A stretch of 64,000 bases of DNA from Thermoanaerobacterium aotearoense (GTDB lineage Bacteria; Bacillota; Thermoanaerobacteria; Thermoanaerobacterales; Thermoanaerobacteraceae): contig NZ_CP047602.1 of NCBI RefSeq assembly GCF_009905255.1, positions 992,001 to 1,056,000 of the forward strand, written 5' to 3'. The first letter of the stretch is position 1. The number at the start of each line of letters is the position of its first letter. Positions 29,739 to 37,601 of the stretch are shown here, piece by piece. Position numbers and translations under genes: made by a program. The notes under the pieces were generated by a model. That model was given only the letters and a program-made list of their open reading frames with translations. It was not told the origin of the DNA and ran no database searches.

Positions 29739-29848
29739 AATAGAACAAAGTTATTGTACAATTACCAGCAGGAAAATTTGGTGATAGAGTGAAATATCCT
29801 GTACAAGTCAGATAATTTGTGTTAAAATAAAGTAAAAGTAAATATTTT

Positions 29849-29950
29849 TGTCTGGGGAGCTGGGGTGATAGCCCGGCTGAGAGTTAGCAGCTATTTCTGC
29901 TATGACCCATAAACCTGATCTGGATAATGCCGGTGTAGGGAGTACATTGG
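29849..29950 (+). ncRNA. TPP riboswitch (THI box)
   Basis: The conserved core is visible: GGGGAGCTGGGGTGATAGCC, GGCTGAGAG, then GACCCATAAACCTGATCTGG and ATAATGCCGGTGTAGGGA. It senses thiamine pyrophosphate and controls the thiamine genes that follow. A terminator (29956-29982) is just downstream, so regulation is by premature transcription termination. Confidence 0.96.
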
Positions 29951-29955
29951 ACTTT

Positions 29956-29982
29956 AAGTGTGCTTATCCAGCACACTTTTTT
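29956..29982 (+). terminator. Riboswitch-controlled terminator
   Basis: AAGTGTGCT pairs with AGCACACTT around a five-base loop, followed by T residues. It is the expression platform of the TPP riboswitch. Confidence 0.85.
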
Positions 29983-30023
29983 CATTTTTATTTCCTTAAG
30001 GCAGACAAAAAGGAGGAATTGAT

Positions 30024-30833
30024 GTGAAGAAGTTACTTACAATTGCAGGCTCAGACAGCATTGGCGGTGCTGGCATAGAGGCAGATTTAAAGACGTTTTG
30101 TGCCCTTGGAGTATACGGCATGTGCGTCATTACGGCAGTGACGGCACAGAATACTGTAGGTGTTTTTGATGTGAGGGAGATGGATGCAGATATCATAAAG
30201 AAGCAGATTGATTGCGTATTTGATGATACAGAGGTGGATGCCGTAAAGATCGGCATGGTATCAAGCCAAGAGATCATTGACGCCATTGCATCATCTCTTA
30301 AAAGATGGAATCCGAAGAATGTCGTATTAGACCCTGTAATGATATCGAAAAGTGGGTATTACCTTCTTAAGAAGGATGCCATAGACGCTTTAAAGACAAA
30401 ACTTTTGCCTATGGCAGATATAATAACGCCAAATATACCAGAAGCATGTGAACTCACCGGAATGAATATTGAGGGAATTGAAGACATGAAGGAGGCTGCA
30501 AAGAAAATCATCGACATGGGTGTAAAAGCTGTCGTTGTAAAAGGCGGTCATTCTGTAGAAAATGCTACTGATGTATTTTACGATGGAAATGAATTTTTAA
30601 TCCTGCCACAGGAGAGGATCGATACTAAAAACATACATGGGACAGGATGCACGTACTCTTCTGCTATTGCTGCATACCTAGGCAAAGGATTAAATTTAAA
30701 AGATGCAGTTAAGAGTGCAAAAAGCTACATAACAGAAGCTATTAAAAATTCTCTTGAGGTAGGGAAAGGTGTAGGACCTGTTGGACATTTAGTAGATCTT
30801 TACAGGAAAGCAGGCATAGACTATGAAGATTAA
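30024..30833 (+). CDS. thiD: Hydroxymethylpyrimidine/phosphomethylpyrimidine kinase
   Basis: 269 residues, GTG start behind AAAGGAGG. Ribokinase fold with the ThiD signatures LTIAGSDSIGGAGIEADLKTF, VVLDPVMISKSG and the anion-hole/catalytic NIHGTGCTYSSAIAA. It phosphorylates HMP twice to HMP-PP for thiamine synthesis. First gene of the riboswitch-controlled operon, followed by an overlapping permease gene. Confidence 0.95.
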   Translation: MKKLLTIAGSDSIGGAGIEADLKTFCALGVYGMCVITAVTAQNTVGVFDVREMDADIIKKQIDCVFDDTEVDAVKIGMVSSQEIIDAIASSLKRWNPKNVVLDPVMISKSGYYLLKKDAIDALKTKLLPMADIITPNIPEACELTGMNIEGIEDMKEAAKKIIDMGVKAVVVKGGHSVENATDVFYDGNEFLILPQERIDTKNIHGTGCTYSSAIAAYLGKGLNLKDAVKSAKSYITEAIKNSLEVGKGVGPVGHLVDLYRKAGIDYED

Positions 30834-32004
30834 AAACTCGACGTTATTTTTGATATGGGCAGGTGCGGCAATATCCATTGCTGAGGTTTATACAGGTTCA
30901 TTGTTTGCACCATTAGGCTTTACAAAAGGGCTTTTAACTATCTTTCTAGGTCACATAATCGGTACGTTGTTTTTTGCGCTGGGAGGACTTATGTCCTATA
31001 AGGTTAAAGAGCCTGCAATAGAATCAACTAAGGTCGTTCTAGGAGACAGAGGCATGATCTTTATAGGATTTTTAAACGTGCTTCAGTTGATTGGTTGGAC
31101 GGCTGTTATGATATTACAATCTGCAAAGGCTTTCAATGGTGCTATTGGCATGTCTACTTCTTTAGGGATTTTTATTGTAGGTGTATCTGTTTTGATATGG
31201 ACTTTATTCTTTGACAGCGAAGCTTACTGGATAAACAATATTGCTGTTGTACTTCTGTTTATCTTGACTATTTTCGTAGTTGTATTTTTAAAAGGCGGGA
31301 AAATAGCGGAAGTAACGGGAGACATGAGCTTCAGCGGTGCAGTGGAGCTTGCTGTTGCTATGCCTGTATCATGGCTTCCACTGGTAGGGGATTACACTAT
31401 GAACAGTAAAGATGGAAAGTCAAGCTTTATATATACATTTGCAGGTTACTTCATAGCAAGCTGTTTCATGTATTTTATAGGTTTATATGTTGCGCTAAAA
31501 ACAGGCGGCAAAGATATAATTTCATACTTTGCATCAATAAAAACAGGTGTTGTACCGCTGCTTATAATACTTTTGTCGACGGTTACTACGACTTTTATGG
31601 ATGTTTATTCTGCTGCTGTTTCCACATTGTCCATTGTCAAAGCAAGATTAAGCAGAAAAAATTTACTTGTAATATATTCAATAGTAGGTTTGATTGCAGC
31701 ATATCTATTTCCAATGGACAACTACCAAAACTTCTTGTATGCCATAGGAAGCGTGTTTATCCCGGCGTATACTGTGGTATTTGAGGATTTCTTCTTGATG
31801 AATAGTAAAAGCAATAGGCTTCTTAATGTACCTGCAACTATTTCATTTATCGTTGGAGCTTTAACGTATAATTACCTTACATACTACGGCACAAACCTTT
31901 CAAAGTGGTTTATAACGCCAACGATAGGAACGATAATTTTGACTGCTGTAATATATCCAGTAATTAAGTCTTTAAATAAGAGAGAGGAGAAAATTTATGA
32001 TTGA
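30823..32004 (+). CDS. cytX: Putative hydroxymethylpyrimidine transporter CytX (NCS1 family)
   Basis: 393 residues, about 12 membrane segments, overlapping thiD by 11 bases. NCS1 (cytosine permease-like) features include IWAGAAISIAEVYTGSLFAPLG, MPVSWLPLVGDYTM and a helix with TTFMDVYSAAVS. Location inside a TPP-riboswitch operon between thiD and thiM is the known context of CytX, the HMP salvage permease. Confidence 0.88.
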   Translation: MKIKNSTLFLIWAGAAISIAEVYTGSLFAPLGFTKGLLTIFLGHIIGTLFFALGGLMSYKVKEPAIESTKVVLGDRGMIFIGFLNVLQLIGWTAVMILQSAKAFNGAIGMSTSLGIFIVGVSVLIWTLFFDSEAYWINNIAVVLLFILTIFVVVFLKGGKIAEVTGDMSFSGAVELAVAMPVSWLPLVGDYTMNSKDGKSSFIYTFAGYFIASCFMYFIGLYVALKTGGKDIISYFASIKTGVVPLLIILLSTVTTTFMDVYSAAVSTLSIVKARLSRKNLLVIYSIVGLIAAYLFPMDNYQNFLYAIGSVFIPAYTVVFEDFFLMNSKSNRLLNVPATISFIVGALTYNYLTYYGTNLSKWFITPTIGTIILTAVIYPVIKSLNKREEKIYD

Positions 32005-32797
32005 AGAAGCAATAAAAGTTTTAGAAAAATTAAAAAGAGAAGTACCGCTTGTTCACGCAATAACAAATTACGTCGTAATAAACGACAATGCCAATGCGCT
32101 ACTTAGTATCGGGGCATCTCCTGCAATGGTGATGTCACCAGACGAAGCGTATAATTTTACAGCAATTTCAAATGCTTTGTATGTAAATATAGGCACTATA
32201 AATAATGAGACTAAAGAGACAATAATCAATTCTGTAATATCAGCAAAAGACCACAAAAAACCAGTTGTCCTAGATCCTGTAGGCTGTGCTGCCATAAAAA
32301 GCAGAGTTGACTTTGTAAATATGCTTTTGAAAATAGGAGAAATAAGCATTATTAAGGGAAACGGCGGAGAAATAAAGGCTCTATCAGGTGAAAGCGCAAA
32401 TGTCAAAGGTGTAGACTCCCTTGATGACAGCGGAAATGTTGATTCTTGTGTAAAACTTGCAAAACATACAAAGACGGTTGTTGTATCGACAGGAAAAGAA
32501 GATTATATAAGCGACGGCAGGAGAGTGGTAAAAGTAAATAACGGTGCAAATCTATTTACAAAAATAACAGGGGCAGGATGTACTTTAGGTGCAATAATGG
32601 CCGCTACTTCAGCTTGCAGCGATGACAAAGTGATATCATCATTAGCAGCACTTCTTATTATGAATATATCTGGTGAGTTGGCGGAAAAAGAGTGCAATGC
32701 CCCCGGATCATTTAGGACAAAATTTATAGATTATCTATACATTCTAGACTCTGACATGATAAGGAAATACGCTGATATTGAAGTATTGGAGGCGTAA
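31997..32797 (+). CDS. thiM: Hydroxyethylthiazole kinase
   Basis: 266 residues, overlapping cytX by 8 bases. ThiM signatures: PLVHAITNYVVINDNANALLSIGASPAM near the N terminus, PVVLDPVGCAAIK and TKITGAGCTLGAIMAA with the catalytic Cys. It phosphorylates thiazole alcohol (THZ) for salvage. The operon thus salvages both thiamine halves. Confidence 0.95.
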   Translation: MIEEAIKVLEKLKREVPLVHAITNYVVINDNANALLSIGASPAMVMSPDEAYNFTAISNALYVNIGTINNETKETIINSVISAKDHKKPVVLDPVGCAAIKSRVDFVNMLLKIGEISIIKGNGGEIKALSGESANVKGVDSLDDSGNVDSCVKLAKHTKTVVVSTGKEDYISDGRRVVKVNNGANLFTKITGAGCTLGAIMAATSACSDDKVISSLAALLIMNISGELAEKECNAPGSFRTKFIDYLYILDSDMIRKYADIEVLEA

Positions 32798-32799
32798 GC

Positions 32800-33429
32800 A
32801 TGAAAGATTTTGACATATCTCTTTATTTGGTTACTGACAGAAAGCTTTTGAAGGCTGGTAGAGATTTTTACGATGCTGTAGAAGAGGCACTAAAAAACGG
32901 CGTTACTATGCTGCAGCTTAGGGAAAAGGATGTTTCATCGAAGGAATTTTATGAGATTGCTAAGAGATTAAAAGATATTGCAGCAAAATACAGCATTCCG
33001 TTTATAATTAATGACAGAATCGATATAGCTCTGTCTGTTGATGCAGACGGCGTTCATCTAGGTCAAGAAGATCTGCCATGCAGCATTGCAAGAAAGATCT
33101 TGGGAGATGATAAGATAATCGGCATATCTGCTGGATGCGTAGATGAGGCGGTAAAAGCAGAAAAAGACGGTGCTGATTATATAGGGGCAGGTGCTGTATT
33201 CTATACAGGCACAAAGAAAGACATAGGCGAAGCAATAGGGCTTTTGAATTTAGAGAAAATTAAAAAGGCAGTGAATATACCTGTTGTCGCCATCGGAGGT
33301 ATAAAATACAGCAATGCACAAGATGTGATGAAGACAGGCGTTGATGGAATATCAGTTGTATCAGAGATCATGGCATCAGATGATATAGGTTTTGCCACAA
33401 GGCGATTAAAAGATGCTATATCAAAGTAG
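32800..33429 (+). CDS. thiE: Thiamine-phosphate synthase
   Basis: 209 residues, the usual size. TIM-barrel motifs LYLVTDRKLL, MLQLREKDVSSKEF, INDRIDIALSVDADGVHLGQEDLP and GISAGCVDEAVKAEKDGADYIGAGAVFYTGTK are present. It joins HMP-PP and THZ-P to give thiamine phosphate. Last gene of the thiamine operon; a bidirectional terminator follows. Confidence 0.96.
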   Translation: MKDFDISLYLVTDRKLLKAGRDFYDAVEEALKNGVTMLQLREKDVSSKEFYEIAKRLKDIAAKYSIPFIINDRIDIALSVDADGVHLGQEDLPCSIARKILGDDKIIGISAGCVDEAVKAEKDGADYIGAGAVFYTGTKKDIGEAIGLLNLEKIKKAVNIPVVAIGGIKYSNAQDVMKTGVDGISVVSEIMASDDIGFATRRLKDAISK

Positions 33430-33434
33430 GTATG

Positions 33435-33467
33435 AAAAGCACATTCTTGTAAATAGGATGTGCTTTT
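33435..33467. terminator. Bidirectional terminator
   Basis: AAAAGCACAT pairs with ATGTGCTTTT. It sits between thiE and the convergent modB and is symmetrical with T runs on both strands. Confidence 0.8.
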
Positions 33468-34240
33468 TAAATTTTGCCAGCATCTTTTTTTATCATAAAC
33501 CTGCAAAGGTAGATCATGATAAGAGAGCACATGACCATTATAACAGAAAGGCTTAAAGCGTAATTTAAGTCACTTTGCATTGCAGTGTATATGGCTAGCG
33601 GCATTGTTCTCGTCTTTCCCTCTAGATTGCCGGCAAAGATTATAGTTGCTCCGAATTCGCCAATAGCTCTTGCCCATGTGCTTATAAGTCCAGTTATGAG
33701 AAATCTCTTTGTTATCGGGATGTATATGGCTGTCATCAGCTTAAAATCGCTGACACCAATTAGTTGTGATTCTTCCCATATTGTTCTATCGACAGCCATA
33801 AATGAAGAATAAGCTGCTTTGATGTAGTATGTGGATGATATGAAAATCTGTGCTAATATTACGGCTATCACTGTAAATGATATTTGTATGCCTATTGAAC
33901 TCAAAAATTTTCCTATGATGCCTTCTCTACCAAATGCCATCAAAAGGGCAATTCCTGCAACTGCAGGTGGTAAAATTGCAGGTATGTCGACAAGGTATTC
34001 GGTAAATGTAGATATCTTTCCTTTCTTAAATGCAATATAGTATGCAAGAGGTGTTCCAAATAAAAATGTGATGACGACGGTCACACTAGATGATATGATA
34101 CTAAGGAGTAGTGCATTGATTGCAGGACAAGATGTGATTTCAGTTACTATTATATTTAAAGGAGTTCTAATTATCAGCGAAATAAAAGGTATTAATAAGA
34201 AAAAAATCAAAATTGATATGGTTAAATAAATATACGTCAT
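33467..34240 (-). CDS. modB: Molybdate ABC transporter permease (nif-linked)
   Basis: Start chosen at the ATG ending at 34240, behind AGAGGTG; 257 residues. Five to six membrane segments and the ModB/CysT EAA loop IWEESQLIGVSDFKLMTAIYIPITKR, with RAIGEFGATIIFAGN. Supplies molybdate for the nitrogenase cofactor. It closes the leftward nifB operon; no modC follows, so the ATPase may come from the second mod cluster at 52911. Confidence 0.88.
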   Translation of the reverse strand: MTYIYLTISILIFFLLIPFISLIIRTPLNIIVTEITSCPAINALLLSIISSSVTVVITFLFGTPLAYYIAFKKGKISTFTEYLVDIPAILPPAVAGIALLMAFGREGIIGKFLSSIGIQISFTVIAVILAQIFISSTYYIKAAYSSFMAVDRTIWEESQLIGVSDFKLMTAIYIPITKRFLITGLISTWARAIGEFGATIIFAGNLEGKTRTMPLAIYTAMQSDLNYALSLSVIMVMCSLIMIYLCRFMIKKDAGKI

Positions 34241-34263
34241 TTGAAACACCTCTTTAATGATTA

Positions 34264-35049
34264 TCATTTCATTATAAATCCGTAATCCTTTAGTATTTTC
34301 TTTCCATCTCCATTTAATAAAAAATCTAGAAATTTCGACGATAAAGTCTTGTATTTAGTATTTTTAACGATAGCAGCAGGATATGTTGCAATGACATTGT
34401 ATTTATCAGGTATGTTAATAACTTTTATTTTGCCAGAAAATGGCTTTGCATCAGTAATATAAACAATGCCAGCGTCTGCTTCACCCATTGCAACCTTTTG
34501 TGCAACATCTGTGACAGTTACTTCTTTTGTAACGACATTTTTCAGTGTTGCTTCCTTGAACCCTTTATAGTCAGCATCGATTTTTGACAGCATATCAAGC
34601 GCATATTTACCGGCTGGGACAGATTCATCTGCAAGAGCTAATTTCACTCCGGAATTTTTTATATCCATAAAGCTATTTATACTGCTATCTTTATATGCAA
34701 TGACAATAAGCTTGTTATATAATAATGTTTTAGGTTTCTCTACAAGTTTTTCGGTGTAAAGTGGCGTCATGTTTCTTTCATCAGCAGAAATAAATATGTC
34801 AGCGTATGCTCCTTGCTCTATTTGTGCCCTCAATGTTTGGCTTCCAGCAGAATTTAAGATTATTTTGACATCTGGATTTAATTTTTCAAACTGCTTGATA
34901 ACTGTATCCATAGAATCTTTTAAGCTTGCAGCAACAAAAACTGTCAAGGATTTATTGCCGCTTTCACTGGCGTTTATATCGCATCCTGTTACCATTAAAA
35001 TGATTAGAAAGATAGACATAAGGAGCCAAATTATCTTTTGGTCTTTCAT
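34264..35049 (-). CDS. modA: Molybdate-binding lipoprotein (nif-linked)
   Basis: 261 residues. Signal peptide with lipobox VTGC, then the ModA fold: SLTVFVAASLKDSMDTVIKQFEKLNPDVKIILNSAGSQTLRAQIEQGAYADIFISA, and LADESVPAGKYALDML. It binds molybdate outside the membrane for modB. Its ATG overlaps the stop of the NifX-like gene, so modAB is cotranscribed with nifB. Confidence 0.93.
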   Translation of the reverse strand: MKDQKIIWLLMSIFLIILMVTGCDINASESGNKSLTVFVAASLKDSMDTVIKQFEKLNPDVKIILNSAGSQTLRAQIEQGAYADIFISADERNMTPLYTEKLVEKPKTLLYNKLIVIAYKDSSINSFMDIKNSGVKLALADESVPAGKYALDMLSKIDADYKGFKEATLKNVVTKEVTVTDVAQKVAMGEADAGIVYITDAKPFSGKIKVINIPDKYNVIATYPAAIVKNTKYKTLSSKFLDFLLNGDGKKILKDYGFIMK

Positions 35050-35387
35050 TGTTTATCACCCTCAAAATTTATCAAATAATCTTTCAGCACATCTTCTATA
35101 ATGCCGGGATTTACGCATGCTTTGATTCCTCTTTCTTTGAGCCTCATTATGGCTGCATTTCCTATCATGCATACGAAGACTGCCTCGCAATCTTTGATTT
35201 TGTCTATTACAATATTCATTCTGTCGTAAAAATCATCACCACCACATGCATTAATACATTCTCTGACTTCACGGACAAAATAATTTCCATCATCATATAA
35301 ATCAACGATGATAAATCTTTTTGCGTGTCCAAAATGTTCGTTAACCATCTTACCATCTCTTGATGCGATAGCAATTCTATGCATCAT
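35046..35387 (-). CDS. NifX/NifB-C-terminal-like cofactor-binding protein
   Basis: 113 residues forming a single dinitrogenase iron-molybdenum cofactor domain: RIAIASRDGKMVNEHFGHAKRFIIVDL, CINACGG and CEAVFVCMIGNAAIMRLKERGI. This is the domain fused to the C terminus of NifB in many diazotrophs and found free as NifX/NafY; it carries NifB-co or FeMo-co. Here it is a separate gene overlapping nifB by four bases. Start could be either of two adjacent ATG codons. Confidence 0.9.
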   Translation of the reverse strand: MMHRIAIASRDGKMVNEHFGHAKRFIIVDLYDDGNYFVREVRECINACGGDDFYDRMNIVIDKIKDCEAVFVCMIGNAAIMRLKERGIKACVNPGIIEDVLKDYLINFEGDKQ

Positions 35388-36205
35388 ATATCATCACCTA
35401 AAAGTCCTGCAGCATCAGCTCTGCACTGCCTGCAGTGGTACATCTGACTTATAATTTTTGAATTTTGAAGCCTTACTTTTTCAAGTTCATTGCACTTGGG
35501 AGCTTTTAAATGTGAAAATTCAGCTTGTGGAATAAGAGGCATTATATTCATGATGGCAACACCAAGTTCCTTTATTTTTTTTGCTATATCATCTATGTGC
35601 TTATCGTTTATACCAGGTATTAAGACAGTATTGACCTTTACAAGTAAGCCGTTGTCACAAGCAGCTTCTATGCCTTCTAGCTGTTTTTCTATAAGTAATT
35701 TTGCTGCATTTATTCCTTTGTACGTATTATCTTTATAGATTGCATAATCGTATATTTCTTTACCTATGTTAGGATCTATAGCATTTATTGTCACTGTTAT
35801 TGTGCTTACACCACAGTTTATTAAAAGAGGTAGCTTATCGCTTAAAAGCAATCCATTTGTGCTTAAGCATTTGATCATATCTTTAAATTCTAAGGAAATC
35901 AATTTAAAAGTTAAGAATGTCTCATCGTTGTAAAGTGGGTCACCGGGGCCTGCTATTCCTATGACAGAAATGCGAGGCTCTTTTTTTAACATCTTTTTAG
36001 CATATAATATTGCTTCATACGGATCCATAATTTTAGTTGTTACGCCGGGTCTGTTTTCATTTACGCACCCTGTCTTTCTGTCGCAGTATTTGCACTTTAT
36101 ATTGCACTTAGGTGCTACAGGCAAATGCACCCTGCCGTGATATAAAGTCGCATCAGGATTAAAACATGGGTGTCCAAAACCTACCGTATTAAATTCTTTA
36201 TTCAT
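35384..36205 (-). CDS. nifB: Nitrogenase cofactor maturase NifB (radical SAM)
   Basis: 273 residues, short form without the NifX domain. HPCFNPDA near the N terminus, SAM-cluster motif CNIKCKYC (Cys34, Cys38, Cys41), GIAGPGDPL, STNGLLL, and the C-terminal CRQCRADAAG that ligates a further cluster. It builds the 8Fe-9S-C core (NifB-co) of FeMo-co in the cytoplasm. First gene of the leftward operon nifB-nifX-like-modA-modB, headed by a tandem antitermination leader. Confidence 0.95.
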   Translation of the reverse strand: MNKEFNTVGFGHPCFNPDATLYHGRVHLPVAPKCNIKCKYCDRKTGCVNENRPGVTTKIMDPYEAILYAKKMLKKEPRISVIGIAGPGDPLYNDETFLTFKLISLEFKDMIKCLSTNGLLLSDKLPLLINCGVSTITVTINAIDPNIGKEIYDYAIYKDNTYKGINAAKLLIEKQLEGIEAACDNGLLVKVNTVLIPGINDKHIDDIAKKIKELGVAIMNIMPLIPQAEFSHLKAPKCNELEKVRLQNSKIISQMYHCRQCRADAAGLLGDDI

Positions 36206-36231
36206 TTTATCCTCTCCTTATAAAAAATTTT

Positions 36232-36268
36232 GGAGCCTTTAATCGACTGATTAAAGGCTCCAGTGCCT
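36232..36268 (-). promoter_or_regulatory. ANTAR-type antitermination element 2 of the nifB leader
   Basis: On the minus strand, AGGC-ACTGGA-GCCT (36255-36268 in plus coordinates) is a 4-bp stem with a hexaloop having A at position 1 and G at 4. Its 3' side is also the 5' arm of the terminator GGAGCCTTTAATC/GATTAAAGGCTCC (36232-36261, perfect 13 bp), followed by AAAATTTTTT. The two folds exclude each other. It is the element nearest nifB. Confidence 0.75.
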
Positions 36269-36272
36269 AAAA

Positions 36273-36310
36273 AAGTCTTTAACCGAATGGCTAAAGACTT
36301 CCTCGTCTTT
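36273..36310 (-). promoter_or_regulatory. ANTAR-type antitermination element 1 of the nifB leader
   Basis: On the minus strand, AAAGAC-GAGGAA-GTCTTT is a 6-bp stem with a hexaloop (G at position 1 rather than A; G at 4). Its 3' half overlaps the 5' arm of the terminator AAGTCTTTA/TTAAAGACTT, which is followed by six T residues. It stands in tandem 5' of the second element. Confidence 0.65.
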
Positions 36311-36341
36311 TATTTTTTTGTTTATGAAAATTATTGAAAAT

Positions 36342-36370
36342 ATAATAGCATAGTATGTTTTTAATGTCAA
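36342..36370 (-). promoter_or_regulatory. nifB promoter
   Basis: Reading leftward: TTGACA, 17 bases, TATTAT. A consensus housekeeping promoter, consistent with control by termination rather than by an activator. Confidence 0.75.
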
Positions 36371-36392
36371 TACTTTATTTTTGTAAAGTATT
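36369..36392. promoter_or_regulatory. Inverted repeat between the divergent nif promoters
   Basis: AATACTTTA and TAAAGTATT, perfect 9-base arms with a 6-base spacer, sit between the divergent -35 boxes and touch that of nifB. It could be an operator acting on both promoters. No binding protein can be named. Confidence 0.5.
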
Positions 36393-36404
36393 AAAATTTT
36401 TTGC

Positions 36405-36433
36405 TTGACATTTAATAAAAATACTGATATCAT
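36405..36433 (+). promoter_or_regulatory. Candidate nifH promoter
   Basis: TTGACA, 17 bases, TATCAT. Transcription from it would give a leader of about 320 bases containing both antitermination elements. Another TTGACA at 36482 lacks a good -10 box. Confidence 0.65.
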
Positions 36434-36573
36434 TTTAACAACAATAAATTTTTGCTAGACTTTCCTAATACATAATTTTATTTGACATATCTATTTTGCT
36501 TTATTCCAAAAGACAGCCATTTTTAAGTTCATGACTAAAATAAAAATGAATATTAAATTTATAATATTGTAAT

Positions 36574-36615
36574 AAGCAAAGGCGCTTTTCTAAAATGAAA
36601 AGCGCTTTTTGTTTT
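36574..36615 (+). promoter_or_regulatory. ANTAR-type antitermination element 1 of the nifH leader
   Basis: AAGC-AAAGGC-GCTT (36574-36587), hexaloop with A1 and G4. The 3' side overlaps the terminator GCGCTTTTC/GAAAAGCGC (36582-36605, perfect 9 bp), followed by TTTTTGTTTT. Default state is termination; stabilising the small hairpin would permit readthrough to nifH. Confidence 0.78.
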
Positions 36616-36672
36616 GGCAATGGAGCCATGTATATATATTTTCACTGTATATATACATGGCGTTATTTTGTT
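36615..36672 (+). promoter_or_regulatory. ANTAR-type antitermination element 2 of the nifH leader
   Basis: TGGC-AATGGA-GCCA (36615-36628), hexaloop with A1 and G4. Its 3' GCCA starts the terminator GCCATGTATATATA (36625-36638) pairing perfectly over 14 bp with 36648-36661, followed by GTTATTTTGTT. It begins in the T tail of element 1, giving two switches in series. Confidence 0.75.
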
Positions 36673-36712
36673 AGGGGGTGATGATTTTGGTGTTATTGTA
36701 AATTTGATCTAG

Positions 36713-37582
<870 letters not shown>

Positions 37583-37601
37583 TTTGAAAGGGGGTCTATA
37601 A

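Larger units (their letters stand above)
29298..29780. repeat. Direct repeat of the exporter 3' end flanking a HicA-like gene
   Basis: The 26 bases at 29298-29323 recur at 29755-29780 with one mismatch (C/T). The second copy still reads as the exporter C terminus (LYNYQQENLVIE, stop), with different final residues. The roughly 430 bases between carry only the HicA-like gene and its operator-like palindrome. Confidence 0.85.

Noticed and set aside
36541-36573. P1 hairpin just before nifH element 1
   Set aside because: TTAT-AATATT-GTAA can be drawn, but the loop lacks G at position 4; not reported as a feature.
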